In this document: one piece after another, positions 1 to 10,798 of the stretch
Numbering within the stretch: position 1 is the first letter of the stretch
Layout: each line of letters opens with the position of its first letter
Source of the DNA: Antedon mediterranea
Lineage: Eukaryota > Echinodermata > Crinoidea > Comatulida > Antedonidae
NCBI RefSeq assembly: GCF_964355755.1
Contig: NC_092679.1
Coordinates: 18,778,932 to 18,838,931 of the forward strand
Length of the DNA stretch: 60,000 nt
Direction of reading: 5' to 3'
The notes under the pieces: generated by a model
The model's database searches: none
What the model saw: only the letters and a program-made list of their open reading frames with translations
Told to the model about the DNA's origin: nothing
Position numbers and translations under genes: made by a program

Positions 1-864
1 AACCCTAAAGAATCTGCGTTGTCTAACTTTTTATTGCCATTGACTGCTTTGTTCCTGTAATGGTAATATTTCCTGTTAACCCTTTTGACCTCTTCCATAA
101 TGGGGGGCCCTGGGAAAGGTGACAAATACGCATGAATGGGCAGAGCTTTTTATATTAAGCAGAAATGAACTAGAAAACTCTTTCTCAATTTATATTTGCC
201 CCATCCTTTCACCAATTAACGATATTAAATTTATTTAGCATTGGTGCTCTATGTTTGGATTCAATGGTAATAGAAGACTAAAGGCAATTTTCAAACAAAC
301 TTAACTCGACAAACAGATAAAAACAAATTATATGGCCATTCAGTCAAATATTAGCAACCACCTTTTTATACTAAACTATATAGTACTAAATAAAATTTAT
401 CATAGATTTTGTTTCTTATTATTCTACTTTTTGAACTGATACTTTCAATTTGAATTAGTAAGGAAAAAAATGCTGTCCTCTGTGAAAAAAAGAAATTGAA
501 TCTTTATATTTCCATGAGTTAAAGAGACTGTTCTATTCAATAAGGCATAATCGATGAGTTGAATATAAAACAAGGAATATAGAACATTCATTTGTTTTAT
601 AACTATCATTAAATTAATCTGCTGCTTCCAATAATCAATGTTGCAGTTCACACGAGAGACTAGGCCATTCATAAAGACAGGATTTTGATTTTGGTCACAG
701 AGTAGAACAGCAGCCTGTAGTCGACACGAACTACAGGTCAGTTTTTAAACAGTTAGCAGCGTCAACATTTTGTACAAAAAGCTACTGTGTAATAGAATAA
801 TTAAATATAAATTTTACAGTGCAATAGAGCAAATACTGAACAGCACATGATGTATTAGGTGTAC
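1..864. other. Probable BHMT intron, no exon recognised
   Basis: Lies downstream of the third BHMT coding exon on the minus strand, so it should be intron. I searched both the translated frames and splice-like signals for the next expected BHMT segment (an Ala-Cys-rich helix after the third exon) and did not find it. The short open frames here are AT-rich and show no family resemblance. Confidence 0.5.
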
Positions 865-990
865 CTACTGTGTAAGTGATTTTTTTGCCTTTTCCTGTTG
901 TAAAAGATAGTTTGTCATCGGTTCCATAAAATGAGAATGCTTGTATGATATCTGAACCAGCACGTATATAATCCTTATGCAGTTGTTTTA
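865..990 (-). CDS. BHMT: BHMT exon 3
   Basis: Acceptor TATTTTAG| then TA AAA CAA, which completes the Val codon begun in exon 2. It encodes the [11 protein letters not shown] and FYGTDDKL segments. Two donors are possible: ACA|GTAGGT after 869 or GTAG|GTACAC after 865. They differ in phase, and without the next exon I cannot choose. Confidence 0.8.
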
Positions 991-1812
991 CTAAAATATA
1001 CAATACAGAGAGTTACTGTAGCTCTAGTAATAAAAAACATGATACAGGGGGAGGTTAAACATAAAGTACCAGTACGTCTTAGCTTATTGTGTTTTTCACA
1101 ACTTGAGGTGGCGGGCCGGCTTGCAAAAGTCTTTATAAATTACCTCTCACGTTCATCAGCACCACATCACCTCCCACTAATAGTGGTGCTGTAACTTTGT
1201 ACCTAGCATTCATGCTGAGCCATCCGCAGCACAGCTAGTGAATGTTTTAAATTGGGTGGGTTAGGTGCTAAGTACAGTAGTCCCCCTAATAATAGTTAAT
1301 TAGTGATACAAAATCTGAGTTACCGGCTTCTGGATATACAACAGATGCCTCTGGGGTCCAGGTACCAGCTAATACATATCCCCTCTTTTCCAGCGTGATA
1401 ACATAGCTACCATCTCCTATCACTGGTTTCTCTGCCAACAACTCAAGTATTCCTTTCTTTTGCTTAAAAAAACAAACAATAGAAAGTTGTACAGATCAAA
1501 ATGCTGTATAAATAATAATAATAATCATAGTATAGAATTATTCAAATTTGCTTAAAACCAAAAACTCCTCTCTCAGACACACTATTTATTAGGAATAGGA
1601 GTAGGAGAGTAGATTGATATGTTATGCTTTTGGCTACTACACACTACTTTGTAGAAATAGATGTTGCTGGTGGAGTTTTTAGTTTTTGCAAATATAAAGC
1701 ATACCTTTTCTCTCTGAGAACTTGTCGAAAAGCTGCACATCGAAAATCGAGCAATATTTTTAGACCTAGCAAGGGCCAAAGTTGATCGGAAAACAGGTCC
1801 TAAATACCTCAT
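865..1812 (-). CDS. BHMT: Betaine-homocysteine S-methyltransferase, 5' part (3 exons, gene continues off left edge)
   Basis: BHMT transfers a methyl group from betaine to homocysteine, giving methionine and dimethylglycine. Three minus-strand exons join in frame: 1812-1705, 1462-1324 and 990 to about 865. Spliced residues 37-82 hold the start of the (beta/alpha)8 barrel: KKGILELL, then VIGDGSY with the Asp equivalent to human Asp26, EKRGY, and the GTWTPEA motif with the Trp equivalent to Trp44. Exon 3 gives [13 protein letters not shown] and [10 protein letters not shown], with the Tyr equivalent to human Tyr77. The zinc-binding cysteines of the family lie further C-terminal, outside the window. 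The 36-residue N-terminal exon has no counterpart in the mammalian cytosolic enzyme and looks like a mitochondrial presequence. Splice phases agree at both junctions (0, then 1). The residue identities are seen directly; the family assignment rests on remembered BHMT sequence and is strong. Confidence 0.85.
1324..1462 (-). CDS. BHMT: BHMT exon 2: start of catalytic barrel
   Basis: Acceptor TTTTTTAAG| then CAA AAG AAA GGA; donor GCC G|GTAACT, so it enters in phase 0 and leaves in phase 1. It encodes 46 codons containing the IGDG and WTPEA signatures. A pyrimidine-rich tract precedes the acceptor on the minus strand. Confidence 0.85.
1705..1812 (-). CDS. BHMT: BHMT exon 1: N-terminal extension, presequence-like
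   Basis: ATG at 1812-1810 opens 36 codons and ends at a donor AAG|GTATGC, phase 0. The peptide has four Arg and two Lys before residue 36, one Glu only at the very end, and many Ser, Thr and hydrophobic residues ([19 protein letters not shown], then [16 protein letters not shown]). That composition, with Arg just before a Phe-Ser, fits a cleavable mitochondrial targeting peptide. A second in-frame ATG at codon 25 would give a short cytosolic-type N-terminus. The exon is linked to exon 2 by proximity and phase only; no transcript evidence is available here. Confidence 0.6.
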
Positions 1813-3894
1813 TTTGTGTTACTCTTATATTAATTCAAATCATAACCAGTACAACATAGAAATCAGTCAAGCGTAAAATAAGCACCTGCTATGAACTTTA
1901 GTGAACTGACCTTGAGGCTCGCGACCTGGAGTACTGTACCATCAAGATTAGTTTTTTTAGAACTATATAGGCCTACTGTATTATCATATTATTATATTGA
2001 TCATTGTGATAAAAATAAACGCAAATCTGCTTTAATACAATGAAATACTGATTTGAATACTGAATTTAATATTAGTTCCGCAAAATATTCCAAAGAAATA
2101 TGGAAATTGAATTTGAAAATTTGAAACGCAAAATCTCAATCAAATCCTAATTAGTAAGTAGTTAATTAATTTACTCCATATTCGGTACAGATCGGACTGT
2201 TTAATCTGCTGGTGATTGTTCTAATTTAAAAAAAAAAAAAAATATTACGCTATAAATACACCTCATGAAGTTATACAGTATCTTCATGGAAAAGTGTTAC
2301 GTAATAAATGTGTTTTTGCACACCACCCTTTTAGATTGCAAATGCTTCTTTTACTGTGATTCCGTAGGTATCAGGAAAGACCAAGTTATGTGACCTAAAT
2401 TTCCAAAACCCACTACAGCTAGCTTACTGTTCTACAATGTAGTAATCGAGACTAAATATTAATGCAAAGTTTGAAACTGGGCAATATAATATCACCATGC
2501 ATATAAAGACGGTAAAAAAAAAAAAAAAAATTGTTTTACCTGAGACATCTTGTGTTGAAGCTACCAGGTCATTCACACACTATACAGTACTACAGTAGCG
2601 ACTTTTAGAACTGGGAGACGTACAATACTATGGCCTATGTAATTAAAAGCAACCAATAGATGGCATTGGACGACCAACACGTTGCAATAGTGGTTTTTAT
2701 CATCCATATCAACAGTTATATTTGATTCGTGATGACGTCCTTCGTAAATAAATAACTTTTTTTCATTTGCCTGAACCACGGGCAGAGTAAAGAATTCTTT
2801 ACTCCATGCCTCCTGAACACTGGTGTCGAAATACGCGACAACTGCACTGTAGTCTACTGTTATCCGTCGGACTTATCTGAAACGGGTTAATCATTTTATA
2901 ATGGAATTAATTAGGTCGATGCCTAATAGAATCTACTTAATTAGACATAATAAGCACGCCTAATTGCATAATAATTAAATATATAAATACATAGAAACAG
3001 GGATAATATTTGGAATAAACATTATTTCATAATCCGTGTATATACGATAATTAAATATATAAGGTTAAATCAAATGAATAAATAAATCACCGCGGTTTTC
3101 ATTCCGTTGTTTCTTTAGCCCACTTTAACTACAGTACATTCATCTTTTCTGCAAATATATTCTATTTCGGCTTTGTACGTCACACCGGCGTCGTTTTATC
3201 CATCACGGGGAAAACCATCACACAAAAAACCGCGCCAATACTAGGTATATACCCGTTCTTTTTTCGCGTATTACAGAATCGTTAGAGAATGCTTGAGAGA
3301 TAAGAATTGCGAGACTTCATTCATTATCATTATATCGTCATTATCATTGTCGTTATTAACATCGTCATCATTATGCGTGGAACGTTGTCATTAACCGTTG
3401 AAGTCGTTGTCATAACGTTACTTTCGTATCCATATTTTGTCAATCACGTTTAGAGTTGTTGTTATTTTACGTATTCTCTTTTAAAACAAATAAATGATGA
3501 CTCTGCATTTCATGAAATTAATTCAATTAGTTAAGTCTACATTTTATCTATTTCGTGCAGAACAGTTTCAAGAAAAAGTAACAATAACATGGACAAAAAT
3601 GTAATAATGTAGTTGCAATCAAATTAATAGACCTATAAGTAAATAATTGTTGTCAATATTGACCTGCTGTTCACCGACTATAAAAATTAAACGTCAAATA
3701 AACATATATTTTTACGTAAAATAAGCCAATCATAATCAATATTTGCTTTCTTCTTAAGCAATCCGAAAATGAATAAATTGAAATAAAATGTTATCAAAAC
3801 CTTTATGGTAAACAACTCAAATAAATAAATAAATAAATAAGGCCTAGGCCTATAGTGTATTCATTTGAACATTTCTAATTTTTCTAAAAGCATT
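1813..3894. other. Intergenic or upstream region, no gene recognised
   Basis: AT-rich DNA upstream of BHMT exon 1 with two poly-A runs (near 2228 and 2512). A 68-codon open frame on the minus strand at 2573-2779 has no recognisable motif. A less AT-rich patch at about 3180-3250 with several CpGs could be promoter-associated but has no other support. An AAAT microsatellite lies at about 3822-3841. Confidence 0.4.
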
Positions 3895-3895
3895 A

Positions 3896-4237
3896 CAAAT
3901 TTGTATTGTCCCCTAAAAACATGAAAAATAAAGATTAATTAAATCAGGCTTTCAATAGGTTATTTTGTAATTTTAATAAAGTTAATCACTTTTGTAGAAA
4001 AAAAAACGATGAAAACAAATTTGTTCATCACTTATAAAATAACATGATAAATGGTTAAATTCAACAGCAGCCAATTTCACCATTTTTTGCTTTGAATTAG
4101 TTTTTTCAGGTAAATAAATTTTGTTTTGATCTAATTTTTGGTCAAAGTGGATAACTATTCAATGTGAAAAAAAAAATTACATATTCAACAACAAAACATG
4201 TAAAAATTATTTTTCAGGGGGACAATACATCTTTAAT
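3896..4237. repeat. Dispersed element B, copy 1 (ends TATTGTCCCC / GGGGGACAATACATCTTTAA)
   Basis: Starts with TTGTATTGTCCCCTAAAAAC and ends with the complementary GGGGGACAATACATCTTTAA. The interior contains an AATTCAAC(A/C)-rich stretch and a CATTTTTTGCTTTGAATTAG stretch shared with the copies at 17868-18102, 33096-33377 and 58296-58449. Short inverted ends and no coding capacity make it a non-autonomous DNA element. Confidence 0.65.
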
Positions 4238-4857
4238 TATCTAAACTTCCAATGAACTTTCCAAAATAACTTATATTAACAAACTATTAAAAGTTATTTT
4301 GAATATTTGGAAAGTTTGTAATAATATATTATTACCACACAGCACAGTCTAATAACAATATTGTTTTTGTCTACAAAGGTTAACATATACGTACTTCATT
4401 CACAATATTTTATTACTTATATATGGTATTTAAGTTTGATTGGGAAAATACGACATTGTTTCAAATTAATATAAATGTTATATACTTCTTCTCAAGTAAA
4501 GAAACGTTAGAAATTTCGTGATATTTCATTTTTTTGCTATTCTTTTTTCAAAATACGGCTGTTAAATTACATCAACCAAAACTAAAGAAACACCATTGTC
4601 ATGTATTAAATATTATGTAACAGCAGAGTATACACCACATAAAACACATGAATAACTATTATTAGTAATTTGCTTAGTATTATACAGCAGTATACTATTT
4701 TCAACCAGAATATAAATCAAATACAGTAGACATCTAACTATAATATAATAGGGAATTATGTTATAATCATATATAAGATACATTCTTGTATAATTATGAA
4801 TATTTTTTGATTAAAATGATTAAAAATAAAATAATTGCAGTCTTTCAGAAAATGTAT

Positions 4858-6012
4858 ATGGAGCCAAAAGACCATCAATCTTGTGGTATCACCATATACT
4901 ACACCTATACCAACTTAACCTGATGCGACTTGAGAGATCAGCAAAAAGACCATTAATCTGTAGTATCACCATATACTAGTAACACCCATACCAACTTAAC
5001 CTGATGCGACTTAAGAGATCAGCAAAAAGACTATTAAATCTTGTAGTATCACCATATACTACATCCATACCAACTTAACCTGATGCGACTTATCAGAAAA
5101 AGACCATTAAATCTTGTAGCATCACTATATACTACATCCATACAAACTTAACCTGATGCGACTTGAGAGATCAGCAAAAGACCATTAAATCTTGTAATAT
5201 CACCATATACTACACCCATCCCAACTTAACCCGATGTAACTTGAGAGATCAGCAAAAAGACCATCAATCTTGTAATATCACCATATACTACACCCATACA
5301 AACTTAACCTGGTGCAACTTGAGAGATCAGCAAAAAGACCATTAAATCTTGTAGTATCACCATATACTACACCTATACCAACTTAACCTGATGCGACTTG
5401 AGAGATCAGCAAAAGACCATTAAATCTTGTAATATCACCATATACTACACCCATACCAACTTAACCTGATGTGACTTGAGAGATCAGCAAAAAGACCATC
5501 AATCTTGTAATATCACCATATACTACACCCATACCAACTTAACCTGGTGCAACTTGAGAGATCAGCAAAAAGACCATTAAATCTTGTAGTATCACCATAT
5601 ACTACACCTATACCAACTTAACCTGATGCGACTTGAGAGATCAGCAAAAGACCATTAAATCTTGTAATATCACCATATACTACACCTATACCAACTTAAC
5701 CTGATGCGACTTGAGAGATCAGCAAAAGACCATTAAATCTTGTAATATCACCATATACTACACCCATACAAACTTAACCTGATGTGACTTGAGAGATCAG
5801 CAAAAAGACCATCAATCTTGTAATATCACCATATACTACACCCATACAAACTTAACCTGATGTGACTTGAGAGATCAGCAAAAAGACCATCAATCTTGTA
5901 ATATCACCATATACTACACCCATACAAACTTAACCTGGTGCAACTTGAGAGATCAGCAAACAGACCATTAAATCTTGTAGTATCACTCATACCAACTTAA
6001 TGCAACTTTAGA
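4858..6012. repeat. 78-bp minisatellite, about 15 copies
   Basis: Tandem copies of a unit of about 78 bp containing GAGAGATCAGCAAAAAGACC, then ATCACCATATACTAC, then CAACTTAACCTGATG. Copies differ by point changes and 1-3 bp indels, and some alternate between a GTAGTATC and a GTAATATC version, which suggests a higher-order two-unit pattern. The open frame across part of the array is a product of the periodicity (78 is divisible by 3) and is not a gene. Confidence 0.95.
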
Positions 6013-7135
6013 GATATGAAAGCCAAAAGACATTCACTCTAGAGCTCTTACATACCAAACTGGTGATTGAACAAAAAGACATTCACTCTAGAGCTATTAC
6101 TTACATACCAAACTGGTGATTTAGCCAAAATACATTCACTCTAGAGCTATTACTTACATACCAAACTGGTGATTTAGCCAAAATACATTCACTCTAGAGC
6201 TATTACTTACATACCAAACTGGTGATTTAGCCAAAATACATTCACTCTAGAGCTATTACTTACATACCAAACTGGTGATTTAGCCAAAATACATTCACTC
6301 TAGAGCTATTACTTACATACCAAACTGGTGATTTAGCCAAAAGACATTCACTCTAGAGCTATTACTTACATACCAAACTGGTGATTTAGCCAAAAGACAT
6401 TCACTCTAGAGCTATTACTTACATACCAAACTGGTGATTTAGCCAAAATACATTCACTCTAGAGCTATTACTTAATACCAAACTGGTGATTTAGCCAAAA
6501 TACATTCACTCTAGAGCTATTACTTACATACCAAACTGGTGATTTAGCCAAAATACATTCACTCTAGAGCTATTACTTACATACCAAACTGGTGATTTAG
6601 CCAAAATACATTCACTCTAGAGCTATTACTTACATACCAAACTGGTGATTTAGCCAAAAGACATTCACTCTAGAGCTATTACTTACATACCAAACTGGTG
6701 ATTTAGCCAAAAGACATTCACTCTAGAGCTATTACTTACATACCAAACTGGTGATTTAGCCAAAAGACATTCACTCTAGAGCTATTACTTACATACCAAA
6801 CTGGTGATTTAGCCAAAAGACATTCACTCCAGAGCTATTATTAAATACCAAACTGGTGATTTAGCCAAAAGACATTCACTCTAGAGCTATTACTTACATA
6901 CCAAACTGGTGATTTAGCCAAAATACATTCACTCCAGAGCTTTTATTAAATACCAAACTGGTGATTTAGCCAAAAGACATTCACTCTAGAGCTATTACTT
7001 ACATACCAAACTGGTGATTTAGCCAAAAGACATTCACTCTAGAGCTATTACTTACATACCAAACTGGTGATTTAGCCAAAATACATTCACTCCAGAGCTT
7101 TTATTAAATACCAAACTGGTGATTTAGCCAAAAGA
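6013..7135. repeat. 52-bp minisatellite, about 21 copies
   Basis: Nearly identical 52-bp units of the form AAGACATTCACTCTAGAGC, then TATTACTTACATACC, then AAACTGGTGATTTAGCC. Each carries the palindrome CTCTAGAG. Variants (AAAATAC for AAAAGAC; a shortened TTATTAAATACC form) recur in blocks, as expected from unequal exchange or slippage. It follows directly on the 78-bp array. Confidence 0.95.
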
Positions 7136-7245
7136 CCAAAAGATTACTCCAAAGTGTGATACACTACAGTATAAATATACCAACCTGATGTGACTTTTGA
7201 GTCAAGGTCTGGGATACACGACAATGGTGCTGTCGCCCCCATTAA

Positions 7246-7425
7246 AGGGTCTTTCACACCTGTTCCGGCACGGTTCCGGTCCGGCCCCGGAAAATCCAAT
7301 CGAACGCCAATGTTTCGTTTTCACGCGGATGCGCACATATCGATTGGCGCATAGCCGCGTGAAAACGAAACATTAATGTTCGATTCGCCGGACCGGAACC
7401 GTGCCGAACAGGTGTGAAAGACCCT
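7246..7425. mobile_element. PIF/Harbinger-type MITE, TAA target duplication
   Basis: A 180-bp element with inverted ends of about 38 bp: AGGGTCTTTCACACCTGTTC on the left and its near-perfect complement on the right, continuing through CCGGCACGGTTCCGGTCCG. It is flanked by TAA at 7243-7245 and 7426-7428, matching the 3-bp TWA duplications of PIF/Harbinger. The interior contains a second palindromic section (CACGCGGATGCGC, then GCGCATAGCCGCGTG). It is much richer in GC and CpG than its surroundings. No coding capacity. Confidence 0.85.
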
Positions 7426-7952
7426 TAAGAGCAGGGAAGAATCAGCCTGTTACACCATTACAATTACCAATATAGAGCAAAATGAAACATAATGTAATAA
7501 AAGTCTGAATTAGTTATACAATAGTTCAATTACACATAAATTAAAATAAACATTAAATTTGCAATTTTATAATCTTAAAATACAATATATTCAGTCAATG
7601 GTGCAATATATATCATACTGGTGGTAAAATGTAAAGACAGAGGAAAAGCAATTATGGTAAAGGAATCAGAAAGAAAGATATCTGACCCGTAAAGGAAATA
7701 TAATTTATATATTTCTTCCACGTCTGAACTTAACATCAGTACTTCATTTAGTACAATATGAGACTACATAACCAAGTGCCCTTTTTTCAGAATTAAGTGT
7801 TTTGTCACTGAAGTGTTTCCAACCATGGATTGACAAAAAAACGGTTGACTGTCTACAGAACACATTGGGGTAAAGTTGTTTAATGATTATGTCAACACAT
7901 GTGCATTTTCAGTTTCATTCCTACATTTACCGAACTGATACAATGGATACAA

Positions 7953-8085
7953 ATCTACACTATCAAACTACTTTGACAAAACAAGTGTGATATGTGCCCA
8001 AATACTGTATGGTAGTGATATGTCCATATTATATGGGCACATCACATTTTTTTTTGTAAAATAAAGTTTTAAAGACAGAGCTTTA
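7953..8085. mobile_element. Foldback family A, copy 1
   Basis: Left end TCTACACTATCAAACTACTT, right end AAAGACAGAGCTTTA, with the internal GTGCCCAAATAC and ATATGGGCACATCACATTTT blocks typical of this family. The left terminal CTCTG is missing. See the finding on family A for the eight copies. Confidence 0.75.
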
Positions 8086-8214
8086 TGTTCATGAATGTTT
8101 TGTATTCATTGGAAAACATGTACCAAACCACAGCTTGACAATTCTTTCCATTTCACTCTTCAAAAATTTAAATTATTTTAGTTATAAAACACAAGTGCAT
8201 AGCATTTTGTAATT

Positions 8215-8672
8215 ACTGTATTCTAGTCAATATGTTAAAAATGTTTTTATTCTGATCCTCAAGGAAACTGAAGAAATTTGGCTTAGGTCCCTCACAGACC
8301 CACGGCAGCCAGCAGTGCAGCACCCACCCGATCAGCATACAAGGAGACGATCCCCTACTCTTTTCGAATAATGTACCAAGTTCTTTAACGTGCACTATAT
8401 GTACACGGGACCAACGGCTTTAAATCCCATCCGAAGGACGAGGCAATGTGAGTAAAGCATCTTGCCTAAGGATGCAATCAGTATGGTACAGATAGGCTCG
8501 AACCATGCCTATCACATAGTCCGATATTATCATTACATCATCACTCTCCGGTATATACAGCACCCCCAACGATTCTCAGAAGGGCTTTAATCAAGAACGC
8601 AACCAGGCTAAACGTTGCTTAACTTCGGTGATCTGACGAGAACCGGTGTTTCAACGCAGTATGGCCGTATAT
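8215..8672 (-). mobile_element. 5S-rRNA-derived SINE (SINE3 type)
   Basis: Read on the minus strand, 8672-8551 is a diverged 5S rRNA of about 122 nt: it has ACGGCCATAC, GAAACACCGGTTCTCGTC, GATCACCGAAGTTAAGCAAC, GCCTGGTT and a terminal GGTGCTGTAT, in the right order and spacing. It therefore still carries a recognisable type 1 RNA polymerase III promoter region. The following body of about 330 nt includes GGCATGGTTCGAGCC, GGCAAGATGCTTTACTCACA, GTCCTTCGGATGGGATTTAA and GCACGTTAAAGAAC. I recognise this body as a widely shared SINE core of marine invertebrates and suspect the Nin-DC type, but that name is from memory. The 3' boundary near 8215 is approximate. Confidence 0.85.
8551..8672 (-). pseudogene. 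5S rRNA-like SINE head
   Basis: Aligns by eye over the full length of eukaryotic 5S rRNA, with substitutions and a changed 3' half (CTTGATTAAAGC for the usual TTGGATGGGTGAC). It is the promoter head of the SINE and not a functional 5S gene: the termination signal is missing and the transcript would read on into the SINE body. Confidence 0.8.
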
Positions 8673-9738
8673 TATTCTTATATATATTTACAAAAGAAAC
8701 CCAACTACAGTATGATGCAAGTAACATCAAAATGTTAAACCTTTAAGGTTTATACTTAATCAATGGACCTATACATTGGATAGGTACATTCTAAATCAAT
8801 GGATAGTACTGTAGACCTCCATTGGTGTATTATACACATACGGCGGTACTTATTTCTAATTTTTTTTCTTTTACGTCAATTAAATACAAATTAGTATAAT
8901 AGTGTGCTACTATACTAAAACACACAAAATATATTTACACTTTTTTTTGGCAAAAATTCATAGTTTATAAATAAAATTGCAGCAATAGAATCTTAATCTT
9001 CATTTTCTTGTTTTAAATTTGTAATGAAAATTTGGCGATACTGTATTGTGCGACGATTAAAATACTATGTGACAGGTAACTCAGCACACCGTGAAGAAAA
9101 TACTACGCTTCCATAATGCCAAACTTTCCAAATCATAAAAAATTTTTGGGAAAAATTTACATAAAATTATAAAAAATATATATTATATATATATTTGATA
9201 AATAACTATGTATACAATAATATAATGTACATTAATTTTTTTTAAAGTTTTTATATACAAAACAGTACTTGGTGATTATTAATGCGCTACCAAAACGGGT
9301 TAGCAGATAATTTTCACAGGCAGTTTCAGTAACTTTCAGTAAATCTAAATTAATTATTATTAGACCGTTATTTTTGTATTCAATATCAATTTTAAAATCG
9401 AATTCTTGTTTGTGTCCATATGATAGTGTAGCTACATTAGTATCGTCTTAAAGTAAAAAATATGGCAGTGATTGTAATATCATAGCCTAAGGTGACTATG
9501 AATAGATACTGGCTGCATACCTTACCATAGAACGGACACTTTTCCTTACAAATGTTATGCAATCGTTTTGAGATCGCGAAAAAGAATTTTGAAATGTGAA
9601 TATAAAGTGCTAACTATAAATTACTTTCATTGTTATAAATAATAATAAAGTAAAATGTACTGGTCAATATTTACAGAACAATTTAATATTAATGTTTACT
9701 TTCTATCTATAGGATACAGAATAACCCAACTTTCTTAT
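8673..9738. other. AT-rich intergenic DNA
   Basis: I see no gene, only AT-rich simple sequence such as the TATATA tract near 9176-9200. Confidence 0.4.
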
Positions 9739-9893
9739 GCTCTGTCTACACTATCAAACTAGTTTGACAAAAAAAGTTTGATGTGGCCAAATATGGTGGT
9801 GATTTGCCAAACATGGTAGTGATATGACATCATCATGTCCATATATGAGCACATCACATTTTTGTCACAAAGTTTAAAGTGTAGACAGAGCTT
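9739..9893. mobile_element. Foldback family A, copy 2
   Basis: Complete copy: GCTCTGTCTACACTATCAAA on the left, GTGTAGACAGAGCTTTA on the right, with the internal TGGTAGTGATATGACATCAT and CATATATGAGCACATCAC blocks. About 155 bp, no coding capacity. Confidence 0.85.
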
Positions 9894-10657
9894 TATTCTG
9901 GAAAATTTGGTAAGTGTAATTTCTGTGCCATGTGTGGAATTTATTATTAAACAACTTTTATCCCAGGAACAATTGTAGAGTTTCTTCTGAAAATTGTCTA
10001 AACGTCAACGAACAGGAAAGGGCGGGTGTTTCAAAATATTTTTAGGTTGAAGTTCAAAGAAAATATAGTTTTCTGAGCTTGCAAGTAAACTATTTTTACA
10101 GTAATTTGAAAAACCAAGTAGAAAAATAAAAACAGATAATCGCAAATCATCTAAATCAAAATACGGAATGAATGTTTATAAATACATTCCATATTAAACA
10201 TTTTTCTTTGATAAATTGAGACAAAATGTCTTTACTTTATCTGATTTTTGCACATATTTTAATATCAAAACTAAGCTTGAGAGACATGGGTTTGAAATCA
10301 AGTCTTGTAAGAGGTGGAGCTTATAACAGCAGGCATGGTGATGGGAAATCAGATTAAAAACGGTGATTGACGAGTGAAATGAATAAACAATACTTACGAA
10401 TACTTTAAAGTTTAGCACCAAGTATATAAATATATTGCACCATTGACTATTTTGCACATAATAATATCTTAATCTATAATGAATTAAAAAAAAAAAATGT
10501 TTATATGTGATTTTATATAGATTTGTATTTTATATGTATATTTTTTATTACCTCTGCAGTGTATATAAGAAGAATTTCTGATGTATTTTTTAATATTGGA
10601 CCAAATAAATAATAATAATAATATATTGTTTGAAGGTTTGCTTGGCGAAATCAAATG

Positions 10658-10798
10658 TTGATATAAAGTTTGCGGTACACCACGTGAGTGAGAATTCTCA
10701 CTTCTGAGGACGATCAAAGCACATTGATTGAAACGTCGAGAAACTCAACAGTTCTTTTCAGAACTAATACACATGGTGTACCGCAAACTTTATATCAA
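10658..10798 (+). other. Structured 141-bp hairpin unit with hammerhead-like core
   Basis: The outer stem is TTGATATAAAGTTTGCGGTA continuing to ACACCACGTG (10658-10686), paired with its complement at 10770-10798. Inside lie three smaller hairpins: the palindrome GTGAGAATTCTCAC, GATCAA-loop-TTGATT (10712-10729) and AGTTCT-TTTC-AGAACT. CTGAGGA at 10704-10710 precedes the middle hairpin and GAAAC followed by GTC (10730-10737) comes after it, which is the order of conserved blocks in a hammerhead ribozyme as found in Penelope-like element terminal repeats. The first helix II pair would be C-U, so catalytic activity is uncertain. Confidence 0.45.

Noticed and set aside
2573-2779. Possible exon on minus strand upstream of BHMT
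   Set aside because: Open for 68 codons but no recognisable motif and no clear splice pair; may be chance.
5163-5345. 60-codon open frame with repeated peptide
   Set aside because: It is the 78-bp minisatellite read in one frame; 78 is a multiple of 3, so the frame stays open by chance.
4858-7135. CRISPR array
   Set aside because: Units are contiguous without unique spacers and the genome is eukaryotic.
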